Assembly: GCA_014529385.2 (NCBI GenBank)
Contig: CM043963.1
Coordinates: 63,418,469 to 63,482,468, forward strand
DNA from: Adiantum capillus-veneris
Lineage: Eukaryota > Streptophyta > Polypodiopsida > Polypodiales > Pteridaceae
Direction of reading: 5' to 3'
Length of the DNA: 64,000 bases
The translations under genes were made by a program, and so were the position numbers. This document shows positions 1-12,340 of the stretch, one piece after another. Under the pieces are notes generated by a model that saw only the letters and a list, made by a program, of their open reading frames with translations, searched no databases and was not told the origin of the DNA. Each line of letters starts with the position of its first letter. Positions within the stretch are counted from its first letter, which is position 1.

Positions 1-60
1 TGGATCTTTGCTTGGATAAGTGGTAGACCTTGAGACCTAAATACCCATTCTACACTAGAG
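1..60 (-). repeat. Inverted copy of the ~50-bp minisatellite unit
   Basis: The first bases carry a sequence (aagtggtagaccttgaga) that is the reverse complement of the unit filling 1,870-3,330, where it reads ...ggtccaccacttgtccaagc. The repeat family therefore extends left of the window and occurs in both orientations. Confidence 0.6.
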
Positions 61-335
61 CATTGCTTAAGCCTTATGCACTTCAAGCATACCTTTAACA
101 ACAAGTAGTAGTTATTAGTTGACTTAAGTCTAGTTGAACTCCATGGTATTGAGACCAAGAGAGAGTGTAGCATAAAAAAGAGTCAGGATTTTAATTTGAC
201 TTTCTTTCTATTAATGAGTAGATCATAGATGGATTTTGGTATCTAATAAAACCTTCGGGTAGACAATGTAAAACTCATGTCTATTGTTGTGTTTGCATTA
301 AGTGTTCTTGTTCTTTAATTTCACAACCATTACAG

Positions 336-947
336 AAAAATGGATTGGCTATATGCTGGCATAAATTGAAGAAAACTATTGAATTACCCATCCAACCTCC
401 TCCAAGACCTTGTCCAAGGAATGAATCACCTCCTTATCACCTACCACTTGCTTTCAAGGACATCAAAAGAGTACTTATCTTGGATCTAGAGGGGTTACTT
501 CTCAAGACAATTGAAATGAAACATGGAGATTCTATGCCATCTTGGGCTCAACACATGCGACTTGTGGAGGATAAAGATGAAGTTTATCATGTGGTGCGAC
601 CAGACGCACAAAGTTTTTTGGATTTTTGTGCTGAATACTTTGAGCTATGGATATGGAGTTGCTATAACTTAACAAGGGTGCAACGCATCACACAAAAATG
701 TTTTCCTGAGCAGTATACCAAGTTCAAGGTGTTTATGAGTAACAAAAATTGCCAAAATCCAAATATCATGTTAGGATTTACAAGGGTTTATCACAAAAAT
801 TTGAGTGATATTTGGAAGATATTTGAGGATTTGGATGCAAACAATACCTTAATTTTTTATGACACTCCGTATAGGGTGATGTGGAACATGCGAGGGACAT
901 ATCTTATATTTCCAAAGATGTGGAGGCAAACTTCCGAGCAACTTTAA
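336..947 (+). CDS. FCP1/NIF-like HAD phosphatase homologue, terminal exon, catalytic motif degenerate
   Basis: The open frame of about 200 residues matches the FCP1/NLI-interacting-factor phosphatase fold, whose active members dephosphorylate phosphoserine (for example on the RNA polymerase II CTD). In the translation from 345, the motif LILDLEGLLLKT lies at residues 44-55, RPDAQSFLDF at 85-94 and the later motif LIFYDTPYR at 169-177. The DxDx(T/V) signature reads D-L-E-G-L: the nucleophile Asp is kept, but the second Asp is Glu and the T/V position is Leu. The usual DD of the third motif is YD, so full activity is doubtful. No good ATG opens the frame. A pyrimidine-rich stretch ending in cattacag just before 336 is a good 3' splice site, so this is probably the last exon of a spliced gene whose earlier exons lie left of the window. 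A +1-shifted frame stays open from about 915 to 1,005 (KDVEANFRATLKLL...), so the present stop at 945-947 may reflect a frameshift. A decayed duplicate is possible. Confidence 0.6.
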   Translation, partial: KNGLAICWHKLKKTIELPIQPPPRPCPRNESPPYHLPLAFKDIKRVLILDLEGLLLKTIEMKHGDSMPSWAQHMRLVEDKDEVYHVVRPDAQSFLDFCAEYFELWIWSCYNLTRVQRITQKCFPEQYTKFKVFMSNKNCQNPNIMLGFTRVYHKNLSDIWKIFEDLDANNTLIFYDTPYRVMWNMRGTYLIFPKMWRQTSEQL

Positions 948-1221
948 AACTTCTTACAGAGAACCATAATTCCATGGTTGGTAGGATGGTTGTATGCAAG
1001 AGATAAGAGAGTCTATACATACAACACAATTGTAAATCAGTATAGTGATTCTGAGACAAATTATGTCCTTGGTGTGTACTTGTCAACACGAAAGCATTGA
1101 ATAAATATGGCCATAAGATTCTTTTTTTATTATAGTGTGTATCTTTCAACATTTGTATAATTTGATATAGTCTTTTTTATATAAAAAAACAAAGGTGTGT
1201 CAATTTTATGAACACTTGAAT
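948..1221. other. Noncoding flank
   Basis: Presumed 3' flank of the FCP1-like exon. A shifted reading frame stays open to about 1,005, then the sequence turns AT-rich. No other feature is visible. Confidence 0.4.
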
Positions 1222-1325
1222 GGAGTGCACCCTACTCTAAGGGGACTTCAATGTACTATTGGAGTGCATCCTATTGTAAGGGGACTCTGATGTATTGCTA
1301 GAGTGCACCCAAATTTTTGGGGACT
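1222..1325 (+). repeat. 39-bp minisatellite, three copies
   Basis: Three copies of a unit beginning ggagtgcacc and ending in ggggact start at 1,222, 1,261 and 1,300, a period of 39 bp. Copies differ at several positions, so the array is not recent. Confidence 0.75.
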
Positions 1326-1869
1326 CATTTTTTATTTGATTGGGGCCTATGTTGGGTCATATAGTAAAAGAAATTCATTTTTTGTCAATTCATATCGAGG
1401 TTGCATTTATTTGTAACTATGAGAGAATTGATGTTTGATGTCAAAATAAAACTTGTAAGTATGGATCAGAGAATTCATGGACTTTAAATATATGAGAGGG
1501 ATCTTTTTCTTGGGCACAAATGTTTGCTTCAAGAATTTTGTCATTACATACTTTATGTGAAAGAGTTTTAGAACCTAAAAGACTTTGAAAACAAAACTAT
1601 GGAATCTAAGTGCATGTATTCTTGAATGGCTTGAAAGTTGATGTATACATGCATGTCGCCTTGATGAAGATTTAGATCTGACAAGATGCAAAGCTAGAAT
1701 TCTTGGACGTTACCTTTGTCAATTTGGTAATAACATATTTAACTTTCTTTTATTATGGGTGGAAAATATATTATTATGTGCATTTGGAACCTAATTGTTT
1801 GACCTTCAAACCAAGATTCCTATGTTATTTTTTCATATACTTTTTTGTAATGAATTAAAGATTGTGGAT
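1326..1869. other. AT-rich noncoding stretch
   Basis: No reading frame, repeat or motif that I can support was found here. Confidence 0.4.
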
Positions 1870-3330
1870 ACGTCAAGGTCCACCACTTGTTCAAGCTAGA
1901 TCTAAGAAAGTATATATACTGAGTCTTCAAACTAGTAAACCAAGGGAAGAGAGAAGCAGGGTCCATCACTTGTCCAAGCTTATCTCTAGACAACATAGAG
2001 AGATGTTAGGTCTACTAATTGTCCAATATAGTCATGGAGAAATGATAGAAGGTTGATCCACTTGTCCAACCTATCATATCTAGTAAAATGGGAGGTTTGG
2101 CCTTAAGATTCACCATGTAACCAACCTATACTTCATTGTATTATGAAGAGTAGAAAAGCAAAGCTCCACACTTGTCTAAGGTAGTTCCAAAATCAACATG
2201 GAGAGAAGCAAGCTTCACCATTTGTCCAAGATAGGTTCCATTAAAACATGGAAAACCTCACATATGTTGTACATGGAAGCTTTTTTCCAAGGTCCACCAC
2301 TTGTCCAAGCTAGGATCCATTAAAACATGGATAGAAACAAGGCTCCACAACTCGTCCAACCTTTATAGCTGCAAAGTGTACCGGTAGTCTAAACTAGGCA
2401 TGGGAAAATAATAGAAGGTCCACCACTTATCCAATATATTATCTCTAATAGCATGGGAGGTTTGGTCTCAAGATTTAGGAATTGGCTAACCTGTATTTCA
2501 TTGTATTATGATGAATTTGGTTTTAAAGTCAACTACTTATCCAAGCTATAAGTTTATATCTTGAATGGTATTCCTTCCCATCACTTAGAAGACCAATGAT
2601 ATGTTGTACATGGGGGGGTTTGTTACAAGGTCCACCACTTGTCCAAGCTAGTTTCATTGAAACATGGATGAAGACAAGCTCCACCATTTGTTAAATCTAG
2701 ACTCCATTGAAATCTAGAAAATCCATTCTATGTTGTACATGGGGTTTTTGTTTTAAGGTCCAACACTTGTCCAAGCTAAGATCCATTGAAACATGGAGTA
2801 GAGAAACACTCCACCACTTGTCCAAGCTAGGAAACATTGATAGTAGTTGGCTTAGTTTGAAGATCCACCACGTGTCTAAGCTAACTCTATTGAAACATAG
2901 AGAGAAGCAAAGGTCCACCAACTGTTCAAGCTAGGCTCCATTGAAACATGGACAAAAGCAAGCTCCACCATTTCTCCAAGATAGGCTCCATTGAAACATG
3001 GAGAGAATCAAAGGTCCACCATTTATCCAAGCCAAGCTCCATTTGTCCAACCTATAAGGTTATATCTTAAATGGTAATCTTTCTAATCACTTGGAATACC
3101 CATGATATGTTTTACATGGGGGTTTTGTTCCAAGATCACCACTTGTCCAAGCTAACTCTATTGAAACATAGAGAGAAGCAAAGGTCCACCACTTGTCCAA
3201 GCTAGTCTCCATTGAAACAAGGAGAGAAGCAAGCTCCATCATTTCTCCAAGATAGGCTAGCATGGATAAGTGCACCTTGAAACCAACCTTCATATGAGGC
3301 AATAGATCATATGCTACATATTTTATGTAT
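1870..3330 (+). repeat. Degenerate ~50-bp tandem repeat field
   Basis: A unit of about 50 bp recurs many times: a half reading tccaccacttgtccaagcta followed by a half reading tccattgaaacatggagaga. Good copies occur around 2,290, 2,630, 2,755, 2,805, 2,915, 2,960 and 3,180. Spacing is irregular, with longer interruptions that are themselves duplicated (for example the segment at about 2,100 and 2,460). Short open frames on both strands here are by-products of the repeat. Confidence 0.8.
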
Positions 3331-3430
3331 GCCCCATGCCTCAAATTAAGAAGTTATAGATTAGAGGTGGACCTTGCTTGAATGTCACATGCAATAAATT
3401 AAGGAAAAATAGCCAAGTGGATTGTATTCC

Positions 3431-3530
3431 TCAATGGATCCTTGATTTCACAAGTTGTGAACCTTGAGTCACTTTTACATTAACTTGGACAAGTGGTGGA
3501 CCTAGAAACCAAGCTCTCCATGTTGAGATA
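3431..3530 (-). repeat. Inverted copies of the ~50-bp unit
   Basis: The sequence reads aacttggacaagtggtggac, the reverse complement of the unit in the preceding field, beside a second degenerate inverted copy at about 3,445. The repeat direction therefore switches at the right edge of the field. Confidence 0.65.
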
Positions 3531-3789
3531 AGTTGTAGGTAGGACAGTAGAACATAGACAACGATAATGGATGCAATATACTCGTCTCCTAATAATCCAA
3601 TTGATTGAAACCATGGTATTTTAGTTGTTTTCATTGTGTATTGTATGTGCATAAAGTGGAATGAGACCTTAAGAAAACTTAAATTTTTGACAAAATCTCT
3701 ATATTTTGTACATGATATATTGAAATTTGTCCAACCTGGGAATTGGGATTTTCCCACTTTACCTAATATGGCCTTTATACAACCATTGC

Positions 3790-5060
3790 CCCATGAAACA
3801 AAATAGAATTTAAGAGCTGGATAAGACCAAAATTAGTTAAATTTGAGACTATTTAGAACACATTTGGTGCTATACAAATTTGAGACTATTCATAAAAGAT
3901 CTGGCACTATAAAGGATTATTTCTTATTCGGTATTGTCTTTAGGCTTTTGATATTATGTACAACCAATGGCATGTACGAGAGTACCAACTTGGGTAGTTT
4001 ACAGGGGCTTGGGTACTGTACAAAGACCTTTGGGACACTGAAGGACCACTCCATATAACAAAAAGTCAGATTTGGTACTGTCTTTTTCTTTTGACTCATA
4101 GTAGAACTCTATGCAAAAGAGTACCGATATGGGTACTTTGCAAATTCTTTGGTGATAAACAAGAATGCTTTGGTACTATACAGGGAGTAGGCTTGGTAGT
4201 GCACAAAAACTTTGGTACTACACAATTATGATTTGGTAAAATAGAGTGAGGCTTTGGTACTCTATAGATATAATATTTCCATATTTGGTATTGTCTTTAG
4301 GCCTTTGGTACTATGTACAACCAATGGCATGCAGGAGAGTACCGAATTGGGTAGTTATAGAGGCTTGTGTACTATAAAAAAACATTTGGTATTGTGAAGG
4401 ACCATTGCCTTTTAACAAAAAGTCAAATTTGGTATTGTCCGTCTGTTTTTGACTCATAGTAGAACTCCATGCAAAAGAGTACCCATATGGGTACTTTGAA
4501 AATTCTTTGGGGATAAAAAATAATTCTTTGGTACTATACGTGGAATAGGTTTGGTACTGCACAACGACTTCGGTACTACAAAATTAGGATTTGGTAAAAT
4601 AGAGTGAGGCTTTGGTACTCTATAGATATATTATTTCCATATTTGGTACTTTCATTAGGCTTTTGGTACTATGTACAACCATTGGCATGCAGGAGAGTAC
4701 CAAATTGGGTAGTTTACAAAGGCTTGGGTACTACACAAAGACCTTTGGTATTGTGGAGGACCATTGCCATATAACAAAAAGTCAGATTTGGTACCCTTTT
4801 GGTACTTTTGACTCATAGTAAAATTCTATGCAGAAGAGTATTATATGGGTGCTTTGAAAATTCTTTGCTGATAAACAAGAATGATTTGGAACTATATAGG
4901 GAAAAGGTTTGGTACTGCACAAAGATTTTGGTACTACACAATTAGGCTTTGGTAAAATAGAGAGAGGCTTTGGTACTCTATAGATAGGCTTTGGTGCCTC
5001 TAGGGAAGGAAAAGGTATTATAAAAAGTCTTTGATACTCTATATATAGGCTGTGGAATTA
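3790..5060 (+). repeat. ~357-bp satellite, about three and a half copies
   Basis: The marker atgtacaaccaatggcatg (first copy atgtacaaccaatggcatgt) occurs at 3,956, 4,313 and 4,671, giving periods of 357 and 358 bp. Each unit is built from short subunits of about 20-30 bp that end in tttggtact, so there is a higher-order structure. The last copy decays after about 4,980 and the first is partial. Copies differ by substitutions and small indels. Confidence 0.9.
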
Positions 5061-6152
<1,092 letters not shown>

Positions 6153-6547
6153 TGATTTATCGTCCACGGAGGTCAGATATGACCTATGGGACCAAAAAGA
6201 ACAGACAATACAATGGTTGCGTCTCGAGCAGAAGATGTCGATACTTATCAGTTAAGGACTGAGGGTCCATTGGGAAGATGAAAAGAAAAAGGGGAAGATA
6301 AAAACCTAGGGGGGGTCAGCTATGGGGAGAGCAGATTTGGGATTGCGAAACTCTTGGATGATAGCTTTACCGCTTCGATAGGCTGCCCATTTTTCTTGCT
6401 TGCAAGCTTCATGTAACTTCTTGAGCTCTACACTTTTGTGTTTGGGTTGTAGCAGAGTGAGTTCTTTTGCAATCCAGAACTTGGTGCCTTTGAGAAGACA
6501 TGATTGTTGAAGAAGCTTGAGCCGACCTTCTCTACAACTTTGGTGGC

Positions 6548-6551
<4 letters not shown>

Positions 6552-6630
<79 letters not shown>
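6552..6630. repeat. (GA)n microsatellite between a short direct duplication
   Basis: About 39 GA units are uninterrupted. The segment acaactttggtggctatgg occurs just before the tract (about 6,534) and again just after it (about 6,635), so the tract lies between two copies of the same roughly 20-bp sequence. Confidence 0.95.
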
Positions 6631-6631
<1 letters not shown>

Positions 6632-6682
6632 ACAACAACTTTGGTGGCTATGGAGCAAGCAAGGTGCAAGATGCCAAACTAT

Positions 6683-6685
6683 GAG

Positions 6686-6727
<42 letters not shown>
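6683..6727. repeat. (GATA)n(GA)n microsatellite
   Basis: About five GATA units pass directly into about eleven GA units. Confidence 0.95.
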
Positions 6728-6959
6728 TCAAAGCACCGAACCATAAACCCCCCCGATCCCGCCCTCGACCCTCTTCTCGGGAATGGTTTCAAAAGTTTAA
6801 AACGTCTTTAAAAAAAAGAAAAAGAAATATATTGTCCCTCCCCAATTCCAATTAAAAGGTCCTCTCTTTTTACACACATGAACCACCAAGCCTATGTTGT
6901 GTCAAGGATAGTCCTTTTTGTACCACCAAACCATGCTTTCAGTCTCAATCAAAAAGTTG

Positions 6960-7110
6960 ATTATGCACTGCAACATGTTGACTTGCAGGATTTGAACTCA
7001 TGCACTTGCGGAGAGAGGCAAAGGCTCAAACCACCAACATAGTGAGCATGGTTGATGCAAGGTCCCATGTTCAAATGTATTTAGTGGTTGGGGGGGGGGG
7101 GGGACGTTTA
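6960..7110. other. Two tRNA-like B-box motifs, possible SINE remnants
   Basis: On the minus strand at about 6,988-7,008 the sequence reads gagttcaaatcctgc, close to the tRNA T-arm/B box, with a TTTGC/GCAAG pairing at anticodon-stem distance upstream of it. On the plus strand at about 7,060-7,082 it reads gcaaggtcccatgttcaaat, typical of tRNA-derived SINE heads. No full cloverleaf folds and neither copy has a clear A box or flanking duplication. A chance match is possible. Confidence 0.25.
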
Positions 7111-7559
7111 ACCCTTTAGACGTGATTCGGTTGCTGGTAGGCAGGACTCCCTGCCACGTCGGCAAAGAGTCCAATATCTAGATCAACCCGATAGACTGCC
7201 CATGCAGCTCAAAGAGGGAGATGAAAAGCCTCTTGTGAGCAATTCCCACTATTTCTACCCATCCACCTCTCTCAGAAATAGCACATTGAGTGATAGGTGA
7301 GCTTGCTCAAAGTTGATAACTATTAAAGACGATGGAGGTAGTGATGTCAAAATATAGGTGAATTACTTTTTGTGGGAGCTTGTAGGAGGTGTGCAAGGCG
7401 ACCAAGAGAGGGTACGAGTGGATGAGCGGGTGGAGGGATGCGACGAAACAAGCCAAGATGATTGAGTCAACCTTCTCGCTAGTTTTCTCAATACCCATGA
7501 TGTGATTTCTATCTTACATTCACATGGGGGAATGCACATTAGGGATGTAGTCACCAAGT

Positions 7560-8635
7560 AGCTTATGCACAAATTCGCAAATGTAATGAAAATGAAGTGC
7601 AAAAGGCTTGTGATGAGGTTGGGATGAACACCAGAGCCTACAAGGCTATTTTTCAACTCCTAAAGGATGCCTTGTGGGAGTATAGAATTGTGGAGAACCT
7701 GTTTCCTGTTCCGCACAAGCTCAACCTTGCAAAGGCTACAAATAAAGATGTGTTCTCCCACATTGGGACATACCTACACATTGAGAACACAATGTTAGCT
7801 TCACTTAATGCTTTAGGCACACCAAAGGTAGGAAAAACTCCATAAGATCTTCGGAGAAGGGCTTCCCTTACACAATGTGGAACATTATTTTTATGGACCT
7901 CAGAAGGTTTCAACAGGCTATGCTTAGATTCTACGAGTTACATTAAGAAGGTGACACAATATACTTCTTACTTCTAGAGAGGTTAAGTATCACTCTAATG
8001 AATGAAGGCCTATTACAAACCAAGCAAAGGGATTCAATCAAGCCATCTCCCACCCCATCTTTTAGTGTGCAATCAAAGAAAGACATTTGGTGGTTGGTGC
8101 TATTGAGGGGCCCAAAGAGACCAATGGAGTACTTTCATGGATTTTTGAGATTACTCCATGGATTAGAGAAATAATACCCCCAACTTTCAAGTGAGAAGTT
8201 GGAGGTTGAGGGTTTTGGTAGCTTTGATGTAGAGTGGCATCTAAGCAGGGACTTAAAGACCATCAAGTGTTTGCTTGGTTGCAAGCAAGTCCTTGTCCAT
8301 TTTGCACTTGAGGGTACAAACCTAATAGACAAAAAGCACAAAAGAATTGAGCAAAGGGAGGATGCTTCCATGGCAAGAGGATGGAGACGAAGCATTGGGA
8401 AATTTTGATGTCGTAGATGAAGGCAGAGAATGGGAAGAGTTTGTTTTCAGATGCCACATGCTCAATGCCCCGGACTTTGCACTAAAGGACAAGGCTTGGA
8501 ATCCAATCTTTCCATTTTCTCTTTTTAATGTACATTTTTGTACATTACACGCATTCATGCGCATTTTTGATAGGCTACTAAAGCTCCACAATGACTATGC
8601 TTTCACAACAAAGCCATTGCAAAAGTCCTAGGAGG
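7560..8635 (+). pseudogene. Decayed coding sequence, family not recognised
   Basis: Three consecutive open stretches look protein-like. From about 7,597 to 7,845 a frame reads ...TRAYKAIFQLLKDALWEYRI... and ends near a GTAGG donor-like site. From about 7,851 to 8,407 another frame reads ...YTMWNIIFMDLRRFQQAM... and continues through two in-frame stops (about 7,944 and 8,169). From 8,347 to 8,631 a third frame is open. Amino-acid composition is normal for a globular protein, and the frame shifts and stops suggest decay rather than chance. I do not recognise the family. A retrogene or transposon-captured gene fragment is possible. Confidence 0.45.
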
Positions 8636-8890
8636 TGATCGAAAGAGTGGAGGCACTTCTCAATTTCATTGGCTGTCATCACGTACGTTCAAGGACTATT
8701 TTTAAAACTCCTTATCTGTGATTTTTTTACAAATAAAATACACTCTTTTTCTATTCAATATGTAATTTTTTTCTTGATTTTATTTTACGATACCCTTTTG
8801 TATGTGAAAATGTGAGAAAAATTGAAAATAAATAGCCCCTTCTACTGCACTCGTGTGATAGTCACATAACTATTATGTGACCCCTAAACA
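8636..8890. other. AT-rich junction to gypsy element
   Basis: Nothing recognisable. The gypsy pol homology stops abruptly at about 8,890, so the truncation point lies here. Confidence 0.4.
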
Positions 8891-8899
8891 AGGCATAGA

Positions 8900-9600
8900 T
8901 CATTTCTAGTCCTTCCCTCTTGGTGGTGGTATAATTTTTTTGTAATATCCACAATGTCCCATGAAGGCTTGAACCCCCTTGATTATTGTCGGTCTAGGCA
9001 AATCAGCAATAACATGAATTTTGTCTATATCAGTAGCTATGCCATTTTTAGACACTATATGTCCAAGAATTTTTTCTTGTCTACCCATAAATGTGCACTT
9101 TTCAGGATTTAAGCAAATCCTATAAAGTCTACATTTTTCAATACCTTTTTGAGGTGTTCAAAATGATTAGCCCGGATTGATGAATGTATGCATAGATCAT
9201 CCATATATACTTCCAAGAAATTCCTAAGATATTCTTTAAAATCATGGCTCATCAATCTTTGAAAGGTGGCCGGAGCATTAGTTAACCCAAAAGGCATAAC
9301 CTGATAGGTAGAAATACCCCATTCCGTTGCAAAGGCAATTTTATGTTGATCTTTTGGGTCAACCAAAAGTTGATTGTATCCCAAAAAGGCATCTAAAAAG
9401 CTATAAGCTTCTTTACCTGCAACTGGTTCTAAAACATTCTCAACGATTGGAAGAGGAAAGTTGTCTCTAATGGTAGTTGCATTCACTTTCTTGAGGTTGA
9501 CACACACGCGTAATTTTTCATTTTTCTTGGGCACTACCACAATTGGAGATACCCAATCTGTGTGTTCAATTTCATAAATGAATTTGGCCTACTGTAGCTT
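8900..9600 (-). pseudogene. Gypsy reverse transcriptase, truncated
   Basis: The minus-strand frames give the RT palm in order: PKKNEKLRVCVNLKKVN, a FLDAFLGYNQ motif, FGLTNAPATFQR and the catalytic VYMDDL box, all in 9,109-9,540. The connection to the thumb (ILGHIVSKNGI...AFMGHCGYYK, 8,906-9,088) needs a frameshift near 9,115. YMDD is intact. RNase H and integrase, which should follow, are absent. Confidence 0.9.
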
Positions 9601-10324
9601 TTCAATCTCTTTTTTGATCTTATTGGCAAATGTTTCATTGTATGTGTATGGCCTTTGTCTACTTGGTTTTGCATCATCTCTCATGGGTATGGTATGTTGA
9701 CAGATTTCTGGATCAACACCCTTGAGATGCTTGTAAGACCAAGTAAAAATATATCAGTATTCTTTCAGTAAGCTTAACAAAATCCTTTCTTCTTCTTTCA
9801 TAAGGTCATTTGCAATGTGGCTTGTCTAGGCTCTTCTCCTGGTTTGGCCAAATCTATCTTTCTTGCGTTTTCAGGCCGTTCGTATGACTCTCCCTGTTTT
9901 CGTAGTTCTCTAACACGTTGTTCGACTATATTTTTTGACCTTGGAAAGTATATCTCTTGTAATGGGATGGAACACTCATTACATCTTTACCATCTTCTTC
10001 AGTGGTTTCCATTTCTGTTGTATATATCTCCTTTATAGATTTTTTCAACTCTTGATATTTCTTTTTCTGTTCGACTCTTGTCATGGTTGAATCCTTGTCC
10101 TGGTTTTTAGGTTTTTCTTGAGTTTCCTTTCTTGGTTTTCTCAATGTTTTTGACATTTTTGGATTTTTGTTTGAAGGATATCTGCCAGTGATTTTGTCCT
10201 TCACACAATCATGTGCATCTATCTGCATCAGGAACTGTGTTCTACTGGAGACTAATGGCATAGGTCTAGCTTTCAAATTTCTAGTGTCCCTCTTTCGCCT
10301 ATACCATTTCTGTCTTCTTGGTTT

Positions 10325-11330
10325 CTAGTTAGGAAATTCAAAAAACTTTTCCTCCCCTCCTTTCACGTGTAGCTTAGCTCTCACATGTTCTTTTTCCGAC
10401 CCCGAATCATCTGAGGTAGCTGAGTGTTCTTCTAACTCATCTGTTGCATCATAGTAGAGGTCTGAAAAGACTTGTTGAGCTTTCATCAAGTCCTTGGGTT
10501 CTGGGCTTCCATCTTCAATGAGAAGGGTTGAAATCATTTGGATGGGGATTATGTCGTAGCCATCCTCATTGCAAAATTGAGTAGGCACACACATGTTTAC
10601 ACAAACATCCATTGTTGCTAAAATTTGAGTCCATTCAAATGGCTCGAACAAATGCTTTGGAAAGGGTTCAGGTACATAGGCTTCATCTGTGCAATCCCTT
10701 TCTAAGATACATTCTTCTCATTTTAAGCTTCCATTTTTTGAAGCTCCGCATATCCAAATAGGAGTGTCTTTGTTCAACCAAGATGGAAGCCTAGTTTCAG
10801 CCAAAGAGACTAAATCAAATTCCTATATGGGCGTTTTCAAGCAATCTCGATAAGTGTGATCTTTTAGATTAACCCTTGTTATTGATCCCACTTGCTTCAA
10901 GTACAGATAATTGTTTTCCTAACCTTGAATGAGTTGTACTTGTCGCATGAAAGGTCTTCCTAGTATGATTTCGTAATTGAGTTTCTTTCCAAAGTCTACT
11001 ATGACAAAAGTGTGTTGATATTCAATCCACAGGAATTAACTATCACTTTCTAAAGCAGTCCTAAGGGTCTTTCGATGTGTCCATCAGCCAATTGCAATTT
11101 CATTAGAGTTTGCCTAATGGCTGGTTGTCCCCAGGATTCCCCATCTGCTTTCGTGGCTATGGCTATGCCTGCCCCACTATCCAGTATTTCCATGGTTTCT
11201 ATGTCGTTATATTTCAATGGAAGAGTGGTGTTTCCCTCTTCCCCTTCGTAGTATTCTCCAACTTTGTTCATTGGAACAGTTTGAATCTCTTTGTTGTCCA
11301 TTTCGTGTTTCAATTTTCCCCAAAAAAATT
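10325..11330 (-). pseudogene. Gypsy aspartic protease region
   Basis: The active-site motif ETMEILDSGAGIAIAT (DSG in place of the commoner DTG) lies at about 11,150-11,200. The C-terminal protease signature ILGRPFMRQVQLIQ lies at about 10,930-10,975 with a stop after it and another in between. An acidic linker (10,325-10,651) leads on towards RT. The protease would release Gag and Pol products in the element's particle. Confidence 0.75.
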
Positions 11331-11468
11331 GCGATTAGACCCGTTATTCCCACCTTCCTTAGAGTTTTCTGTAGATTATTCCATAAATATGGCTTGATTT
11401 TCAACAGTTCTCCTAAAGTAAGAGTGCATTGAATGGGTGTAGACATGATTGAATGAATGTTGTCTACT

Positions 11469-12340
11469 TTAGGTATGTTCTGCTCTTTTTACTTGAGTGG
11501 TTTTACACACTATGGATTCATCTTCATTATCTCGCAAGTAAGAGGGTAATGTTTTCAAGGTCAATGGTTTAGACATTCTTGAAACTTCAGATCCGCAATC
11601 CCCATACAAGGATTGTACATCCATGTCCATATCAGGAGGTAGATTGTCTAACCAAACCTCCTCTATAGGAGCTGACTTCAGAGTTAGGCTCCCATCATTG
11701 ATCTCTCTAACTTTTTCCCATAAGTGTCCTGGCCAGTCTTCTTCTACGAATGGAATTCCGTCTAAGGCATCTTTGCTGTCCGGGACTATAAGTTCTGGAC
11801 CTTTTGTTTTACACTGGGGTTCTACCACCACTTCAAATTTTTCTTTATTGGCTCTTACCACAAGCTCCTCAGGTTTTGCCATACTCTCGAGCTTAGGTCT
11901 TTGTTTTTCCAGTATTTCTTGCATGACTCTTACAAAATTTTGATAAGCTTCAAGCTTAGCTGCTTCCATGGCTGGAGAAGGATAGTTTTTTCATTTGTTT
12001 TCCATGTTTTGGCATGCTTTAAGTCCCGCTTGGTAGGCTAGGCCCAAAAATTTTGTCAACCAAAATTCATCTTCCAACTTTCACGGTGGTTTGCTTGATT
12101 TTGCTTCTAGTTTCTTTCACCTTTTCCTGGATTAGCTTCTTTGCTTTCGTCTCAATTTCAGCCCTTTGTTTCTATTTTCTCATCTCATACCTTTTTTTCT
12201 GCTTCTTTTGGTCTTTGAGAGGAAATTTTTGTATTTTCCGAATCATTAGAGGAGTTATATTTCTTTTTTGTAGCCTAGGCTCTGGTGATTACCTTGATTG
12301 GAACAACTGGTTCACTCTCAGATGAGCTACTAGGTATCAC
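11469..12340 (-). pseudogene. Gypsy gag-pol linker
   Basis: An open frame of 166 residues (11,469-11,969), acidic and without recognisable domains, lies between the zinc knuckles and the protease. The rest of this stretch is broken into short frames. It is assigned to the element by position only. Confidence 0.5.

Noticed and set aside
1870-5060. CRISPR-like array
   Set aside because: Units are degenerate and contiguous without unique spacers, and the context is eukaryotic. They are minisatellite and satellite repeats.
6306-6638. Minus-strand frame with Ser-Leu repeats and a C-terminal ordinary stretch
   Set aside because: More than a third is the GA tract. The remaining residues show no family similarity or splice context that I could support.
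6960-7110. A functional tRNA gene
   Set aside because: Only B-box-like words and a possible anticodon stem are seen, without acceptor-stem pairing or a D arm.
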